A stretch of 50,585 bases of DNA, taken from positions 1 to 50,585 of the forward strand of contig QZED01000009.1 in the NCBI GenBank assembly GCA_009917405.1, given 5' to 3'. Under the pieces are notes generated by a model. That model did not search any database, had not been told where the DNA came from, and saw only the letters and a list, made by a program, of their open reading frames with translations. The DNA comes from a bacterium c-19. GTDB taxonomy: Bacteria > Bacillota_I > Bacilli_A > Erysipelotrichales > Erysipelotrichaceae. Shown in pieces: positions 25,999 through 34,288 of the stretch. Position numbers and translations under genes: made by a program. Numbering within the stretch: the stretch's first letter is position 1; every line of letters starts with the position of its first letter.

Positions 25999-27354
25999 TT
26001 ACTTATTTTTATATTTTATTCCGAAGTCCTTTTTATTTGACTGGCGGGCGCGGGCAATTCCCATATCACCGTCATCTACTGAATCGGTAATCGTGGAACC
26101 GGCTGCCAATAATGCATTTTCACCAATCGTTACCGGTGCGATTAAATTACAGTTACTGCCGATAAACGCTCCATCCTTCACGGTTGTGCGATATTTGTTT
26201 TTACCGTCATAATTCACTGTCACAACTCCGCATCCGACATTAATTCCTTTGCCGAAATCACTATCTCCGATATAGGTTAAATGCGCGCATTTGCTGTTAT
26301 CGTTAAAATCGGAATTTTTAAATTCAACGAAGTTTCCAATACGGCAATTCTCATGAATGTGCGTATGACCACGCAGATGAGTCATCGGTCCTACAGTCGT
26401 ATGTGCATCTACTTGTGAATCCACAATCTTGCTTGAATCGATGATAACATCATCACCGATTTGTGCATCCTGTAGAAAGCTATTTGATAAAATTCGGACA
26501 TTCTTACCGATCTTGGTATTACCGAATATTACGACATTAGGGTAAATAATTGTATCTTCTCCGATTTCTACATCGGCACCGATATACGTATTCATCGGAT
26601 CAAGCAATGTAACGCCGTTTAACATATGCTTACGGTTAATATGTGCTTTCATCCAGCTTTCAGCTTTTGCTAAATCGACGCGGTCATTGACTCCCATTAG
26701 CTCATCACGATCCTCTACGATCAATGCATTTGCGGACAAACCCTTCTGATTGAAGATCTCCACTAAATCGGTTAAATAGTATTCGCTTTGCGCATTATCG
26801 TTTTTTAATTCCTTTAAGCCTTCAAACAATGCCTTTGTTTTGAATACAAACAAGCCGGTATTGATTTCATTCACAGCCAATTCCTGCGCATCGCAGTCCT
26901 TTGCCTCAACGATTTTTTTCACCTTTCCGTCAGCTTCACGAATGATTCTGCCGTAACTGCCGCCTTGTTCCAACACAGCACTCAATACAGTTAAATCATG
27001 TGATTCATTTGCCGCAAAAGCTTTTTCAATCGTTTCACTTTGTATACAGGGACCATCACCGTTTAATACAATCGTATCTCCGTCAAAGTCCTTTAAGCAA
27101 TCAGCCTGCATTACCGCATGTCCGGTTCCTAACTGCGGACTTTGCAGCGCATAGGTTACATCATCTTTTAAATATTCCTTGACACTATCTGCTCCATGTC
27201 CGACAACTACGACAATTTTATCAACTCCCGCTTTTTTCAATGCGGTTACAATATGTCCGATCATCGGCTTATGTGCGCATTCGTGCATTACCTTACATAA
27301 AGAAGATTTCATTCTGGTGCCTTTACCGGCAGCCAACACTATTGCAGATCTCAT
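25999..27354 (-). CDS. glmU: Bifunctional GlcNAc-1-P uridyltransferase / GlcN-1-P acetyltransferase
   Basis: A 451-residue enzyme for the last two steps to UDP-GlcNAc, needed for peptidoglycan. The N-terminal uridyltransferase starts IVLAAGKGTRMKS and contains NGDGP. From about residue 250 a left-handed beta-helix of hexapeptide repeats forms the acetyltransferase, with RIGNFVEFKNS, HLTYIGDSDFGKG (catalytic His) and GCGVVTVNYDGKNK. Full length. It heads the operon with prs. Confidence 0.97.
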   Translation of the reverse strand: MRSAIVLAAGKGTRMKSSLCKVMHECAHKPMIGHIVTALKKAGVDKIVVVVGHGADSVKEYLKDDVTYALQSPQLGTGHAVMQADCLKDFDGDTIVLNGDGPCIQSETIEKAFAANESHDLTVLSAVLEQGGSYGRIIREADGKVKKIVEAKDCDAQELAVNEINTGLFVFKTKALFEGLKELKNDNAQSEYYLTDLVEIFNQKGLSANALIVEDRDELMGVNDRVDLAKAESWMKAHINRKHMLNGVTLLDPMNTYIGADVEIGEDTIIYPNVVIFGNTKIGKNVRILSNSFLQDAQIGDDVIIDSSKIVDSQVDAHTTVGPMTHLRGHTHIHENCRIGNFVEFKNSDFNDNSKCAHLTYIGDSDFGKGINVGCGVVTVNYDGKNKYRTTVKDGAFIGSNCNLIAPVTIGENALLAAGSTITDSVDDGDMGIARARQSNKKDFGIKYKNK

Positions 27355-27556
27355 AGTAAATTTACCTCCGTATATATTTTATCAAAAAATCGTCATAATA
27401 AAAAGGATTAATTTTATATCGTTACCTACTTTAGACATTTTATAAGACTTTCTTTTGCCTTTCCCCTTTATTCATTCCTATTATATTACGTAAAGGAGCT
27501 GATTATTAAAGATGAATGATTTCTATAAAAGCAAAAAGAGAAATCATTTGTAGATA

Positions 27557-27586
27557 AATAAAAGGGCATGATTCTAAACCATGTCC
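27557..27586 (-). terminator. Terminator of the tandem-domain lipoprotein gene
   Basis: On the minus strand GGACATG pairs with CATGCCC (one G-U), followed by TTTTATTTAT, 20 bases after the stop codon. A second inverted repeat, AATGATTTCT/AGAAATCATT, lies just beyond (27515-27548). No gene is seen between it and glmU. Confidence 0.75.
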
Positions 27587-27605
27587 AAATATTTTTCATT
27601 CTTAA

Positions 27606-28547
27606 TCATTTTTTCAAATAATAATTATCACCAAAAATATTAAGTTTGAATTCTATTGTTTTATTAATTATTTCATCAGGAATCTGTATTAAAAAGAATC
27701 CTGTGGTTTCTTTTAACGGAGATATACTTCCATAACTGGTTAAATCCCCATCTCCTTCGGTGTATACCAAAAATCCGGTATACTCATACTTATTATCTAC
27801 TGTTACTCTACAGTTTACTAGATCCTCAGGTTCTACACTTGAACCGCTGTTGTTTCGGATTTTCACCTCTAACACTAAATAGGAATCATTTTTATCCTTC
27901 ACCTCATAATAGCTATATACTCCGTCAGTATTCGGTGGTAATAATTTCTTTGTTATTGAGTTCTTTATTATTGTAATAGATCCTAAATCCTTTTGGTCAA
28001 TAACCTCACCGTATTTTAAATATTTCTTAGTAGGAGCCAGGGCTTTTCGACTTAATTTGAACTCTCTTTTTTCGTTATTAACTGTTAATTCACACAACAC
28101 TTCATCTGGAATAACTGCTTCTGATATTTCAGTAAATAGGTGTACCAATGTCGATTGCATAGGATCAAGTTCCCCAAAGGGGGATAACTTTTTACCGCCA
28201 TCTTGCTCAATTACTAGACCAGCTTCGTATTCCTTTTTGTTAATGTTGAATGTTAAAGATATATAATTAGATAAATCTATCTGAGTCGATGATTCATTTT
28301 TCACATTTAATACAAGATCGAGCAAAACATTGGATTTATCTTTCGGTTCATAATAAGTATAATATCCATCTATAATACTTGGCTCAAGCTTTTTTAAAGT
28401 TTCAAGTCGATTAACCTCATAACTTAATGAATCTTTTACTACAAATTCTTCGCCTGCCTTTACCTCTTTAGACTTATTCGAAGAACATCCCGATAATACA
28501 CTTAACAGTACAAGCAAGTTTACGAACAACATGGCTATTTTATTCAT
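27606..28547 (-). CDS. Lipoprotein with two tandem copies of one Ig-like (DUF4352-type) domain
   Basis: A 313-residue secreted lipoprotein with a signal peptide ending in the lipobox LSGC (Cys21). Residues about 35-165 and 180-313 are repeats of each other: DGYYTYYEPKDKSN...LDLVLNVKNES matches DGVYSYYEVKDKND...LVLEVKIRNNS, and both end with an IPDE phrase. The domain looks like the beta-sandwich family found in many Firmicute lipoproteins (DUF4352-like); its role is unknown. GGAGG precedes the ATG. It lies in an accessory island with another lipoprotein and an XRE regulator. Confidence 0.8.
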   Translation of the reverse strand: MNKIAMLFVNLLVLLSVLSGCSSNKSKEVKAGEEFVVKDSLSYEVNRLETLKKLEPSIIDGYYTYYEPKDKSNVLLDLVLNVKNESSTQIDLSNYISLTFNINKKEYEAGLVIEQDGGKKLSPFGELDPMQSTLVHLFTEISEAVIPDEVLCELTVNNEKREFKLSRKALAPTKKYLKYGEVIDQKDLGSITIIKNSITKKLLPPNTDGVYSYYEVKDKNDSYLVLEVKIRNNSGSSVEPEDLVNCRVTVDNKYEYTGFLVYTEGDGDLTSYGSISPLKETTGFFLIQIPDEIINKTIEFKLNIFGDNYYLKK

Positions 28548-28732
28548 TTCTCTAACCTCCGAATTTTTTATTTTCTATCCTGGCACGACGTATTCTTTTC
28601 AATTTTTTAATTGATTAAAATTTAAAACCTCTGTATTATTAATTTTGATTTTTTAGAATTAAATCATTCCTAATATTAATTCCGCTGTAACTTAACTAAT
28701 ATATGTACACATACATAAATCCTCCTATAGAA

Positions 28733-28764
28733 AGATAAAAGTGAACCTACCGCCACTTTCATCT
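28733..28764 (-). terminator. Weak hairpin after a decayed small gene
   Basis: On the minus strand AGATGAAAGTG pairs with CACTTTTATCT (one mismatch) and is followed by TTC. It could end transcripts from the DUF5780 lipoprotein gene. The U-tract is poor. The region 28548-28732 shows no gene. Confidence 0.4.
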
Positions 28765-28960
28765 TAAATCTGCTTTGTATCTATGTCCGCTCGATTAAAT
28801 GTTGAGGACAAATAATCCGAAAGTATAAAATATTTTTGAGGATTCGATTTTTTACGTAAAGACATTTTTACAAAGCATTTCAATGATTTCTCGATTTTAT
28901 ATATCATTTTCCGTTCATGGCGGTTGGTTCTATTTTCAGCGATTGCAATATTCCTTTCAC
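28764..28960 (-). pseudogene. Possible decayed small gene
   Basis: A good AGGAGAG site stands eight bases before GTG at 28960, but that frame stops after 18 codons. The neighbouring frame is open from 28973 to 28764 and would encode about 65 residues, including an inner ATG (28907) giving 47 residues rich in Lys. A single frameshift would join the site to the long frame. I do not recognise the protein. It could equally be chance open frame in AT-rich DNA. Confidence 0.25.
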
Positions 28961-29038
28961 TTATGAAACTCTCCTATCTTTAAATAATTCATACTGAGTT
29001 ATCATTTACATGATTAATTTTCAAATATCCAGCATTTA

Positions 29039-29593
29039 TCAATCGTTGAGTGAAAAACTGCTGTAATTCACCCCACTGTACATATTAACCCAATTGTTAT
29101 ACTGGGGATTTTCCCATATCGCTCCCTCATCCGTCTCATAGGATTTTACAATTGCTTTAAAAGTGTGAACACTACACTTCTCATTTAAACCGAATCCATC
29201 TTCCTCGGCGAAAGTTGCACCTGATGCTAAATCAATATTTTTTAGCGTGATTTCACGAACATATGCTCCTTCTGTAAAATCAATACTCCTTTTCAACTTT
29301 ACCGGCTCATTGTTTTCATCCCAAGCCGCAAACGAAACGACAACATTTTTGATTTTATCCTTGGAATTATTTTTAATAACTGCTTGCAGTGTATCAGGAA
29401 ATAGAATCTTAATTTTAGTATCCTGCACTATATAATTTGTTTTTACAATATGTACTTCTTGTTTATTAATCACCTGTTCTAAAGCTTCAGCAGTGTCTAC
29501 ATTGGATTCATGTTCATTTATACTCTTTTCACCAATCTTACAGCCGCTTAGAGCGCACAACAAACACAATACGAAAAACAATTTCTTTATCAT
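29039..29593 (-). CDS. Lipoprotein, DUF5780-like
   Basis: A 184-residue lipoprotein with signal peptide and lipobox ALSGC (Cys18). The mature part from about residue 60 is a beta-rich domain with FAAWDENNEPVKLK, GAYVREITLKNIDLASGATF and KAIVKSYETDEGAIWENP, matching my memory of the DUF5780 family; function unknown. AAGGAG precedes the ATG. It is divergent from the XRE regulator across a 123-base gap that contains a shared operator, so it is probably the regulator's target. Confidence 0.75.
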   Translation of the reverse strand: MIKKLFFVLCLLCALSGCKIGEKSINEHESNVDTAEALEQVINKQEVHIVKTNYIVQDTKIKILFPDTLQAVIKNNSKDKIKNVVVSFAAWDENNEPVKLKRSIDFTEGAYVREITLKNIDLASGATFAEEDGFGLNEKCSVHTFKAIVKSYETDEGAIWENPQYNNWVNMYSGVNYSSFSLND

Positions 29594-29617
29594 ACTAATT
29601 CTCCTTTATGCATATTT

Positions 29618-29648
29618 ATAATAACATACTTGTCATATTTTGACAAGT
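29618..29648. promoter_or_regulatory. Operator/promoter between the lipoprotein and XRE genes
   Basis: ACTTGTCA and TGACAAGT (29628-29635 and 29641-29648) form a perfect 8-bp dyad with a five-base spacer. It overlaps the minus-strand -35 TTGTCA (29646-29641), which is 17 bases from TATTAT (29623-29618) and drives the lipoprotein. The right arm also supplies TTGACA (29640-29645) facing the XRE gene, with only a weak -10 after it. The layout suits repression of the lipoprotein and autoregulation. Confidence 0.7.
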
Positions 29649-29716
29649 TGCTAAATGCAATAAATGTTATATTTTTTTAAAATAAGTACAATAATAATAA
29701 CCCGAGGTGATGCATT

Positions 29717-30079
29717 ATGAACAACATCATTGATTATAAAAAAATAGGTAATCGAATCAAGCAACAACGAAAAAAACTGGACATTACCCAAGAAAAAATC
29801 TGTAATGACTTAAATATCAGCTTATATCATTATTCAAAAATAGAAAATGCGCGTGTTTCTGCCAGCTTTGAAACTTTGGTGGAGATTGCGAATTACCTAG
29901 AGCTTGAATTAACTTGTTTGCTTACAGGTATTTCCAAATTGGAAACAACCTATTTTGATAATGAAATGATGGCAATTTATTCAAAATGCGATGACCAACA
30001 AAAACAATTAATACTGGAATTTGCTAAGATTATAATTAATACTGAAATAAAAAGCATATCTACAGGAAAGCAGGTATAA
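29717..30079 (+). CDS. XRE-family transcriptional regulator
   Basis: A 120-residue protein with an N-terminal helix-turn-helix of the Cro/C1 type at about residues 11-66 (RIKQQRKKLDITQEKICNDL, then HYSKIENARVSASFETLVEIANYL). The C-terminal half is a short helical tail, perhaps for dimerisation. GAGGTGAT precedes the ATG. It most likely binds the dyad upstream and controls the divergent lipoprotein gene. No phage genes surround it. Confidence 0.9.
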   Translation: MNNIIDYKKIGNRIKQQRKKLDITQEKICNDLNISLYHYSKIENARVSASFETLVEIANYLELELTCLLTGISKLETTYFDNEMMAIYSKCDDQQKQLILEFAKIIINTEIKSISTGKQV

Positions 30080-30157
30080 TAACCAAGGAATTAATTATCG
30101 AATATAATTTTATGTAAAATGAAAAGAGCAATTTAAAATCTCATATACTTAATAGAA

Positions 30158-30174
30158 ATATGTCTTAGACATAT
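30158..30174. repeat. Palindrome ATATGTCT-T-AGACATAT
   Basis: A perfect 8-bp inverted repeat with a single central base in the 180-base gap after the XRE gene. It is unlike the XRE operator. Possible protein site or part of a weak + strand terminator. Confidence 0.3.
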
Positions 30175-30193
30175 ACAATTAATTACATAAGAC

Positions 30194-30240
30194 AAAAAAA
30201 AGAAAATATACAGCTACATAGATGGTAACTGTATATTTTC
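30194..30240 (-). terminator. Terminator of the tryptophan-type ABC operon
   Basis: GAAAATATACAG pairs with CTGTATATTTTC (12 bp) and continues into eight T on the minus strand, 24 bases after the ATPase gene. Confidence 0.88.
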
Positions 30241-30263
30241 TGTTTACGGAATAATATAATAGC

Positions 30264-31022
30264 CTAAGCTGATAAATCATACATATTTAACAGCTGGTCA
30301 ACCGTAGTCTTTTGTTTTTCAGTTCCGCTTAGTTCCTTTACTATTTTTCCTTCATTCATCACTAAAAGCTTATTACCGTAGGTAAGCGCCTGTTTCATAT
30401 TATGCGTTATCATAATCGTCGGAATATTGTTTTCCTTTACAATTGTTTCCGTTACTCGCATAATTGTATCTGCCGTTTTCGGATCTAAGGCAGCGGTATG
30501 CTCATCCAATAGTAACAGCTTAGGCGTAACTAAGGTTGCCATCATCAAGGTCAATGCCTGCCTTTGCCCACCGCTCAATAAACCGACTTTGGTGTCCATG
30601 CGTGTTTCTAAGCCAAGATTCAGCTTTGCCAGTTGTTCCTTGAAATAAGGAATATCTGACTTTTTAATCGCCTTGCTTAAGGTAGAACGCTTTCCGCGAC
30701 TGTATGCCAAGCCGAGATTTTCCAAAATCGTCATATTGGGTGCAGTTCCCTTCAAAGGATCCTGAAACAGTCGACCGATCATTTTCGCCCGTTTGTATTC
30801 CTTCATCCATGTGATGTCGATGCCGTCTAGTACAATTTTGCCTTGATCCGGTTCAATGTTTCCGGCAATGCAATTCAGTAAAGTAGATTTTCCTGCACCG
30901 TTGGTTCCTAATATCGTAATAAAGTCACCCGCTTGTACTTCATAACTAACACCGTCTAAAGCAACTCGCTCATGAATAGTCCCTTGATGAAAAGTGACGT
31001 GTAAATCGGTTATTTTTAACAT
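30264..31022 (-). CDS. trpZ: ABC importer ATP-binding protein, probable tryptophan (TrpZ-like)
   Basis: A 252-residue ATPase with Walker A LGTNGAGKST near 39-48, signature LLSGGQRQALTLMMA, Walker B KLLLLDEHTAALDP and switch His in IMITHN. The H-E-H after the Walker B Asp-Glu (LDEHTAALDPKTA) is typical of ATPases paired with the permease and binding-protein families encoded here. AAGGAG precedes the ATG, which overlaps the permease gene by seven bases. The tryptophan call comes from the leader RNA, not from the protein. Confidence 0.85.
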   Translation of the reverse strand: MLKITDLHVTFHQGTIHERVALDGVSYEVQAGDFITILGTNGAGKSTLLNCIAGNIEPDQGKIVLDGIDITWMKEYKRAKMIGRLFQDPLKGTAPNMTILENLGLAYSRGKRSTLSKAIKKSDIPYFKEQLAKLNLGLETRMDTKVGLLSGGQRQALTLMMATLVTPKLLLLDEHTAALDPKTADTIMRVTETIVKENNIPTIMITHNMKQALTYGNKLLVMNEGKIVKELSGTEKQKTTVDQLLNMYDLSA

Positions 31023-31900
31023 GTCCGCTTTCTCCTTTTCATGATCTCTTTTTTCAACACCGGGAAGGAAATTGCCAAGGTTACCAAAAGTGCCGATAAC
31101 AAGCGCTGATCGGTCGCATTTACTCCGAGCTGTAACGCAAAGGTCAACAGGAAACGATACACGATCGCACCGCTGACCACTGCTAAAAAGCTTCTGAATA
31201 ATGTTTTCTTACCGAAGAATGCCTCACCGACAATAATCGAAGCCAAGCCGATGACCAGCTTTCCGATCCCATCATTCACATCCGCAAAATTTTGATACTG
31301 TGCAAGAATACCGCCGCTGAAAGCGACCAGTCCGTTTGCCAGTGCCAAACCGAGAATTTTCATTCGATCACTGTTTACCGAAGATGCTCGAACCATTGCT
31401 TCATTATCACCGGTCGCCCTAAGACACATACCGAGCTGTGTTTTTAAAAACACGTACAATACGATGAAAACCATTATAACAATCAGAATGCATAAGATCA
31501 ATGGCATCAGTTTGGATTGACTCCATGAAGAAAACTGCGTGAATATCGTTTCTTTATCAAACAGTGAAATATTCGGTGTATTTCCCATAATTTTATAATT
31601 GATTGAATACAGGCCGCTCATTACAAGGATACCTGATAAAATCGGCTGGATTTTACACTTTGTTTGAAGAAATCCGGTCACACCTCCTGCCAATGCCCCT
31701 GCAATCAATGCCGCAAAGACGCCAAGATATGGGTGTCCGTTCAAGGTACATATTGCCGCAGCTCCGCAGCCGGTGATAAAGGTTCCGTCAACACTCAAAT
31801 CGGGAATATCTAAAATACGAAAGGATATATATACTCCGAATGCCAAAATCGCATAAATCAATCCTAATTCCAGTGCGCCTTGCAGGGTGGATAATGCCAT
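31016..31900 (-). CDS. trpY: ABC importer permease, branched-chain/BPD type (TrpY-like)
   Basis: A 294-residue permease with about eight to nine membrane helices. The N-terminus GLIYAILAFGVYISFRILDIPDLSVDG is characteristic of the single-permease importers that work with PF04392 binding proteins, and LGLALANGLVAFSGGILAQYQ is the cytoplasmic loop that contacts the ATPase. AGGAG precedes the ATG. It is the middle gene of the three-gene import operon. Confidence 0.88.
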   Translation of the reverse strand: MALSTLQGALELGLIYAILAFGVYISFRILDIPDLSVDGTFITGCGAAAICTLNGHPYLGVFAALIAGALAGGVTGFLQTKCKIQPILSGILVMSGLYSINYKIMGNTPNISLFDKETIFTQFSSWSQSKLMPLILCILIVIMVFIVLYVFLKTQLGMCLRATGDNEAMVRASSVNSDRMKILGLALANGLVAFSGGILAQYQNFADVNDGIGKLVIGLASIIVGEAFFGKKTLFRSFLAVVSGAIVYRFLLTFALQLGVNATDQRLLSALLVTLAISFPVLKKEIMKRRKRTC

Positions 31901-31946
31901 GCTTTCAACTCCTGTCTATTTTAATTGGTTGAATTCAATCTCTATA

Positions 31947-32933
31947 CTATTGAACCATTTGCAGCTTTTCGTTGTTTAAAATAACGTCCGGCAAGGTAAT
32001 ACCAAGCGTGTTCAATGCTTTTTCATTTACATAAATGTTTAAATCATCTTTAAATACCTTTACCGGAATCGTTTCGGCACTTTTACCGTTTAACATATCA
32101 TCTACCATATGTGCTGTTTCCTTACCTAATTCCTTGTAGTCAATGCCGACTGTCGCAAAACCACCGTCCTTAACCATAGAATCCGCACCGACAAATACCG
32201 GTATTTTTGCTTTATTTGCTTCATTGGCAAGCGCGCTCATCGCTGATGCGACTGTATTGTCATTGGGCACAAAGACAGCGTCAACCTTGGTCACAAGTAC
32301 CTGTGCATTGGTCTGTACATCGGAAATTGTTGTCACTGCGCTTTCAATTATTTTAATATTTCTTTCTTCACAGAAAGCTTTGGCTTTTTCTAAGTTAGAT
32401 ACAGAATTCGCTTCACTCGGATTATACATAAATCCCAGTGTTCGGATCTTTGGATTAATGATTAAAGCTAAATCTAAAATTTGATCTACTTGAATTTCAT
32501 CGGAAGTACCGGTGATTCCCTTATCCGGTTTTTCAAGTGAGGTCAATAGTCCCGCACCAATCGGATCGGACACTGCCGAAAACACAACGCTGCGCTCTTT
32601 CGCAAAGTTTGCGGCTGCCTGCGCCGTCGGTGTTGCGATTGCGACAATAACGTCTTTATTGTCACCGTTAAATTTCTGCATAATCGAATTGAGATAGCTT
32701 GGATCATTCGCCGCATTTTGAAAATCCATCGATGATTCCGGATAACCCAACGCGATCATTTCTTCTTTAAAGGAATCGCGGATCATATTCAGTGACGTAT
32801 GATCTACAATCTGCGCCACACCGATTGTTACGTTTGCCTTGTCACTTGTCTTTTCGCCTTCATTGGCGCATCCGCCGAAGATTATCGCGGATAATGCGAG
32901 TATTAAACTGATTTTTTTATTCATCTTTTTCAT
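31947..32933 (-). CDS. trpX: ABC importer substrate-binding lipoprotein (TrpX-like, PF04392)
   Basis: A 328-residue lipoprotein, lipobox FGGC with Cys22, of the ABC_sub_bind (PF04392) family: VTIGVAQIVDHTSLNMIRD opens the first lobe, and VIVAIATPTAQAAANFAK and TLGFMYNPSEANS are characteristic. The ATG at 32933 has AGGA seven bases upstream; longer starts run into the leader peptide. Members bind aromatic amino acids or other small ligands. Tryptophan is proposed because the operon's T-box reads UGG and a leader peptide with two Trp codons precedes it. Confidence 0.9.
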   Translation of the reverse strand: MKKMNKKISLILALSAIIFGGCANEGEKTSDKANVTIGVAQIVDHTSLNMIRDSFKEEMIALGYPESSMDFQNAANDPSYLNSIMQKFNGDNKDVIVAIATPTAQAAANFAKERSVVFSAVSDPIGAGLLTSLEKPDKGITGTSDEIQVDQILDLALIINPKIRTLGFMYNPSEANSVSNLEKAKAFCEERNIKIIESAVTTISDVQTNAQVLVTKVDAVFVPNDNTVASAMSALANEANKAKIPVFVGADSMVKDGGFATVGIDYKELGKETAHMVDDMLNGKSAETIPVKVFKDDLNIYVNEKALNTLGITLPDVILNNEKLQMVQ

Positions 32934-32958
32934 TTGCTTTTCCTGCCCTTTCATTATT

Positions 32959-33012
32959 CTATGTGTTTTTTTGTCGCTCCTTGCATTGCCAATGCCAATC
33001 ACTTATCGACAT
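32959..33012 (-). CDS. Short Trp-containing leader peptide (17 codons) before the importer genes
   Basis: Between the T-box terminator and the binding-protein gene a strong AAGGAGG site lies eight bases before ATG (33012). The frame encodes MSISDWHWQCKERQKNT and stops at 32959, 25 bases before the next start codon. Trp occurs at codons 6 and 8, far above chance for so short a peptide in an operon whose T-box senses Trp-tRNA. Its AAGGAGG is a better site than that of the binding protein, so ribosomes should load here first. A control role through stalling or completed translation is inferred; Bacillus rtpA has a comparable T-box plus Trp-leader arrangement. Confidence 0.65.
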   Translation of the reverse strand: MSISDWHWQCKERQKNT

Positions 33013-33028
33013 GACAACCACCTCCTTA

Positions 33029-33300
33029 TAAAAAAACATCTGTCCTGTCAAAATTGACACACAGGACAGATGAATCATCTGCGGTACCACCTGAATTGGT
33101 GCTTCTAACACCCTCTCATTAAGATGCAACAACATCTCTTGCCGTGTAACGCCGGTATACGTCTCGGATACTTGCATTTCTGCTTTCCCCTTGCCCTACA
33201 AGGTCCATTTGTCTGATCCGCATCTCCGTCAGGTTTCCAGCATCCCCGACTCTCTATCGGCACTGAATCAGTTTTATCTCCTTGATGATTGGTTGTGGTT
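33029..33300 (-). promoter_or_regulatory. T-box leader, tryptophan specifier
   Basis: The minus strand carries a full T-box: an AGAGAG motif near 33255 in Stem I, the specifier UGG at 33207-33205 followed by ACCTT, and the T-box sequence AGGTGGTACCGC near 33090. A terminator of 12 bp follows (CATCTGTCCTGT/ACAGGACAGATG) with seven T. Uncharged tRNA-Trp should stabilise the antiterminator and switch on the importer genes. The UGG assignment follows from its place in the conserved context and was checked by eye only. Confidence 0.9.
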
Positions 33301-33302
33301 AT

Positions 33303-33331
33303 AGAATACACCTTTTGAAAAAACATGTCAA
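33303..33331 (-). promoter_or_regulatory. Promoter of the T-box/importer operon
   Basis: TTGACA (33331-33326), 17-base spacer, TATTCT (33308-33303), directly before the start of the T-box leader. Confidence 0.75.
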
Positions 33332-33535
33332 TAATTTTTTCATATTTTTTCAGAAACATTCAAATATGGATCTAAATACACTCATTAGATGCTGCCGTCG
33401 ATTATCTTAATTTGAGCTATTCGTAATTTCCGAGCAGTTGTGGTGTCCGTCAATTTCCGACCCTAAAAGACACAGGTCTTATTTTTTACCATCCGCCTTT
33501 GCACAAACAATGCAATTTCTGCCTATAATTTTACT

Positions 33536-33567
33536 AAAAAAGCACTGAGTAAAATTCAGTACTTTTT
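33536..33567 (-). terminator. Terminator of the small membrane protein gene at 33619
   Basis: AAAAAGTACTGA pairs with TCAGTGCTTTTTT on the minus strand (one G-U) around ATTTTAC. The stretch 33332-33535 shows no gene. Confidence 0.75.
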
Positions 33568-33618
33568 CTGTTCCCTGTATCCTAATTGCTTTAACGTGCT
33601 TAAATCATAATAATGCAA

Positions 33619-33882
33619 TTAGTTTAGATCGTTTTCATCGAAATCATCATGAAACAGCCGATAACACAAATACAGTCGCAATACTCCCATAAGCACGAGC
33701 AAACATCCGCATAATATCATAATGACACCGTTTGATGCTTGTGCTCCTTCACGAAAACCCATAACCATCAGTACAATACCGATCACAGCCATTAAACCCT
33801 GTTGAATCATTGCCTGATATTGCAGCTTTAAACGCTGTTCTCGATTATTAGTATCTAAATTGTGTTTGCGGTTAAATATCAT
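33619..33882 (-). CDS. Small two-helix membrane protein, uncharacterised
   Basis: An 87-residue protein with a basic N-terminus, two membrane helices (about 29-44 and 52-70) joined by a short loop, and an acidic tail DDFDENDLN. GAAGG lies ahead of the ATG and a terminator follows. I recognise no family. It lies downstream of metG and another small membrane protein, with a 175-base gap. Confidence 0.65.
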   Translation of the reverse strand: MIFNRKHNLDTNNREQRLKLQYQAMIQQGLMAVIGIVLMVMGFREGAQASNGVIMILCGCLLVLMGVLRLYLCYRLFHDDFDENDLN

Positions 33883-34057
33883 TGTTATTACCTTCTTCTT
33901 TCTTTTGAATTACAATCCCTGTCCACCGCATAGTCGATACGAATAAAAACCACCGTTTAAGTAAACATTCTTCAGGTTATACTATGCTTTCAAATTGATT
34001 TTGTGATTTCAAAGTCATTCCTAAAAATGCTTAAGCTTATGCACCTATCATACGCTA

Positions 34058-34288
34058 TCATTGATCATGAACATCATCTTTTTCAAGATCAATTTCAATG
34101 ATGCCCGACTGCTTCATAATTTTTTTACGAATCCAACCGCACTGTAACAAGCCGATTGCCAAACAAACGACAGAAGCTGCCGCAATCAATAAGCTGTTGC
34201 CGTTAAAACTGCCGTTCGCAAACGCCAAATAGCCTAAGAATAAACCGATTAAGATCCATTGAAGCCAACCTATTTTTTGTTTTTGCAT
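34058..34288 (-). CDS. Small two-helix membrane protein, co-transcribed with metG
   Basis: A 76-residue protein with membrane helices at about 10-25 and 32-50 and a charged C-terminus (EIDLEKDDVHDQ). Its ATG overlaps the metG stop codon by one base (TGATG), so it is translated by coupling to metG. Function unknown. It shares the layout of the next small protein (two helices, acidic end) but no clear sequence similarity. Confidence 0.65.
   Translation of the reverse strand: MQKQKIGWLQWILIGLFLGYLAFANGSFNGNSLLIAAASVVCLAIGLLQCGWIRKKIMKQSGIIEIDLEKDDVHDQ

Noticed and set aside
33105-33359. 84-codon minus-strand frame
   Set aside because: It lies wholly within the T-box leader and promoter and has no ribosome binding site.
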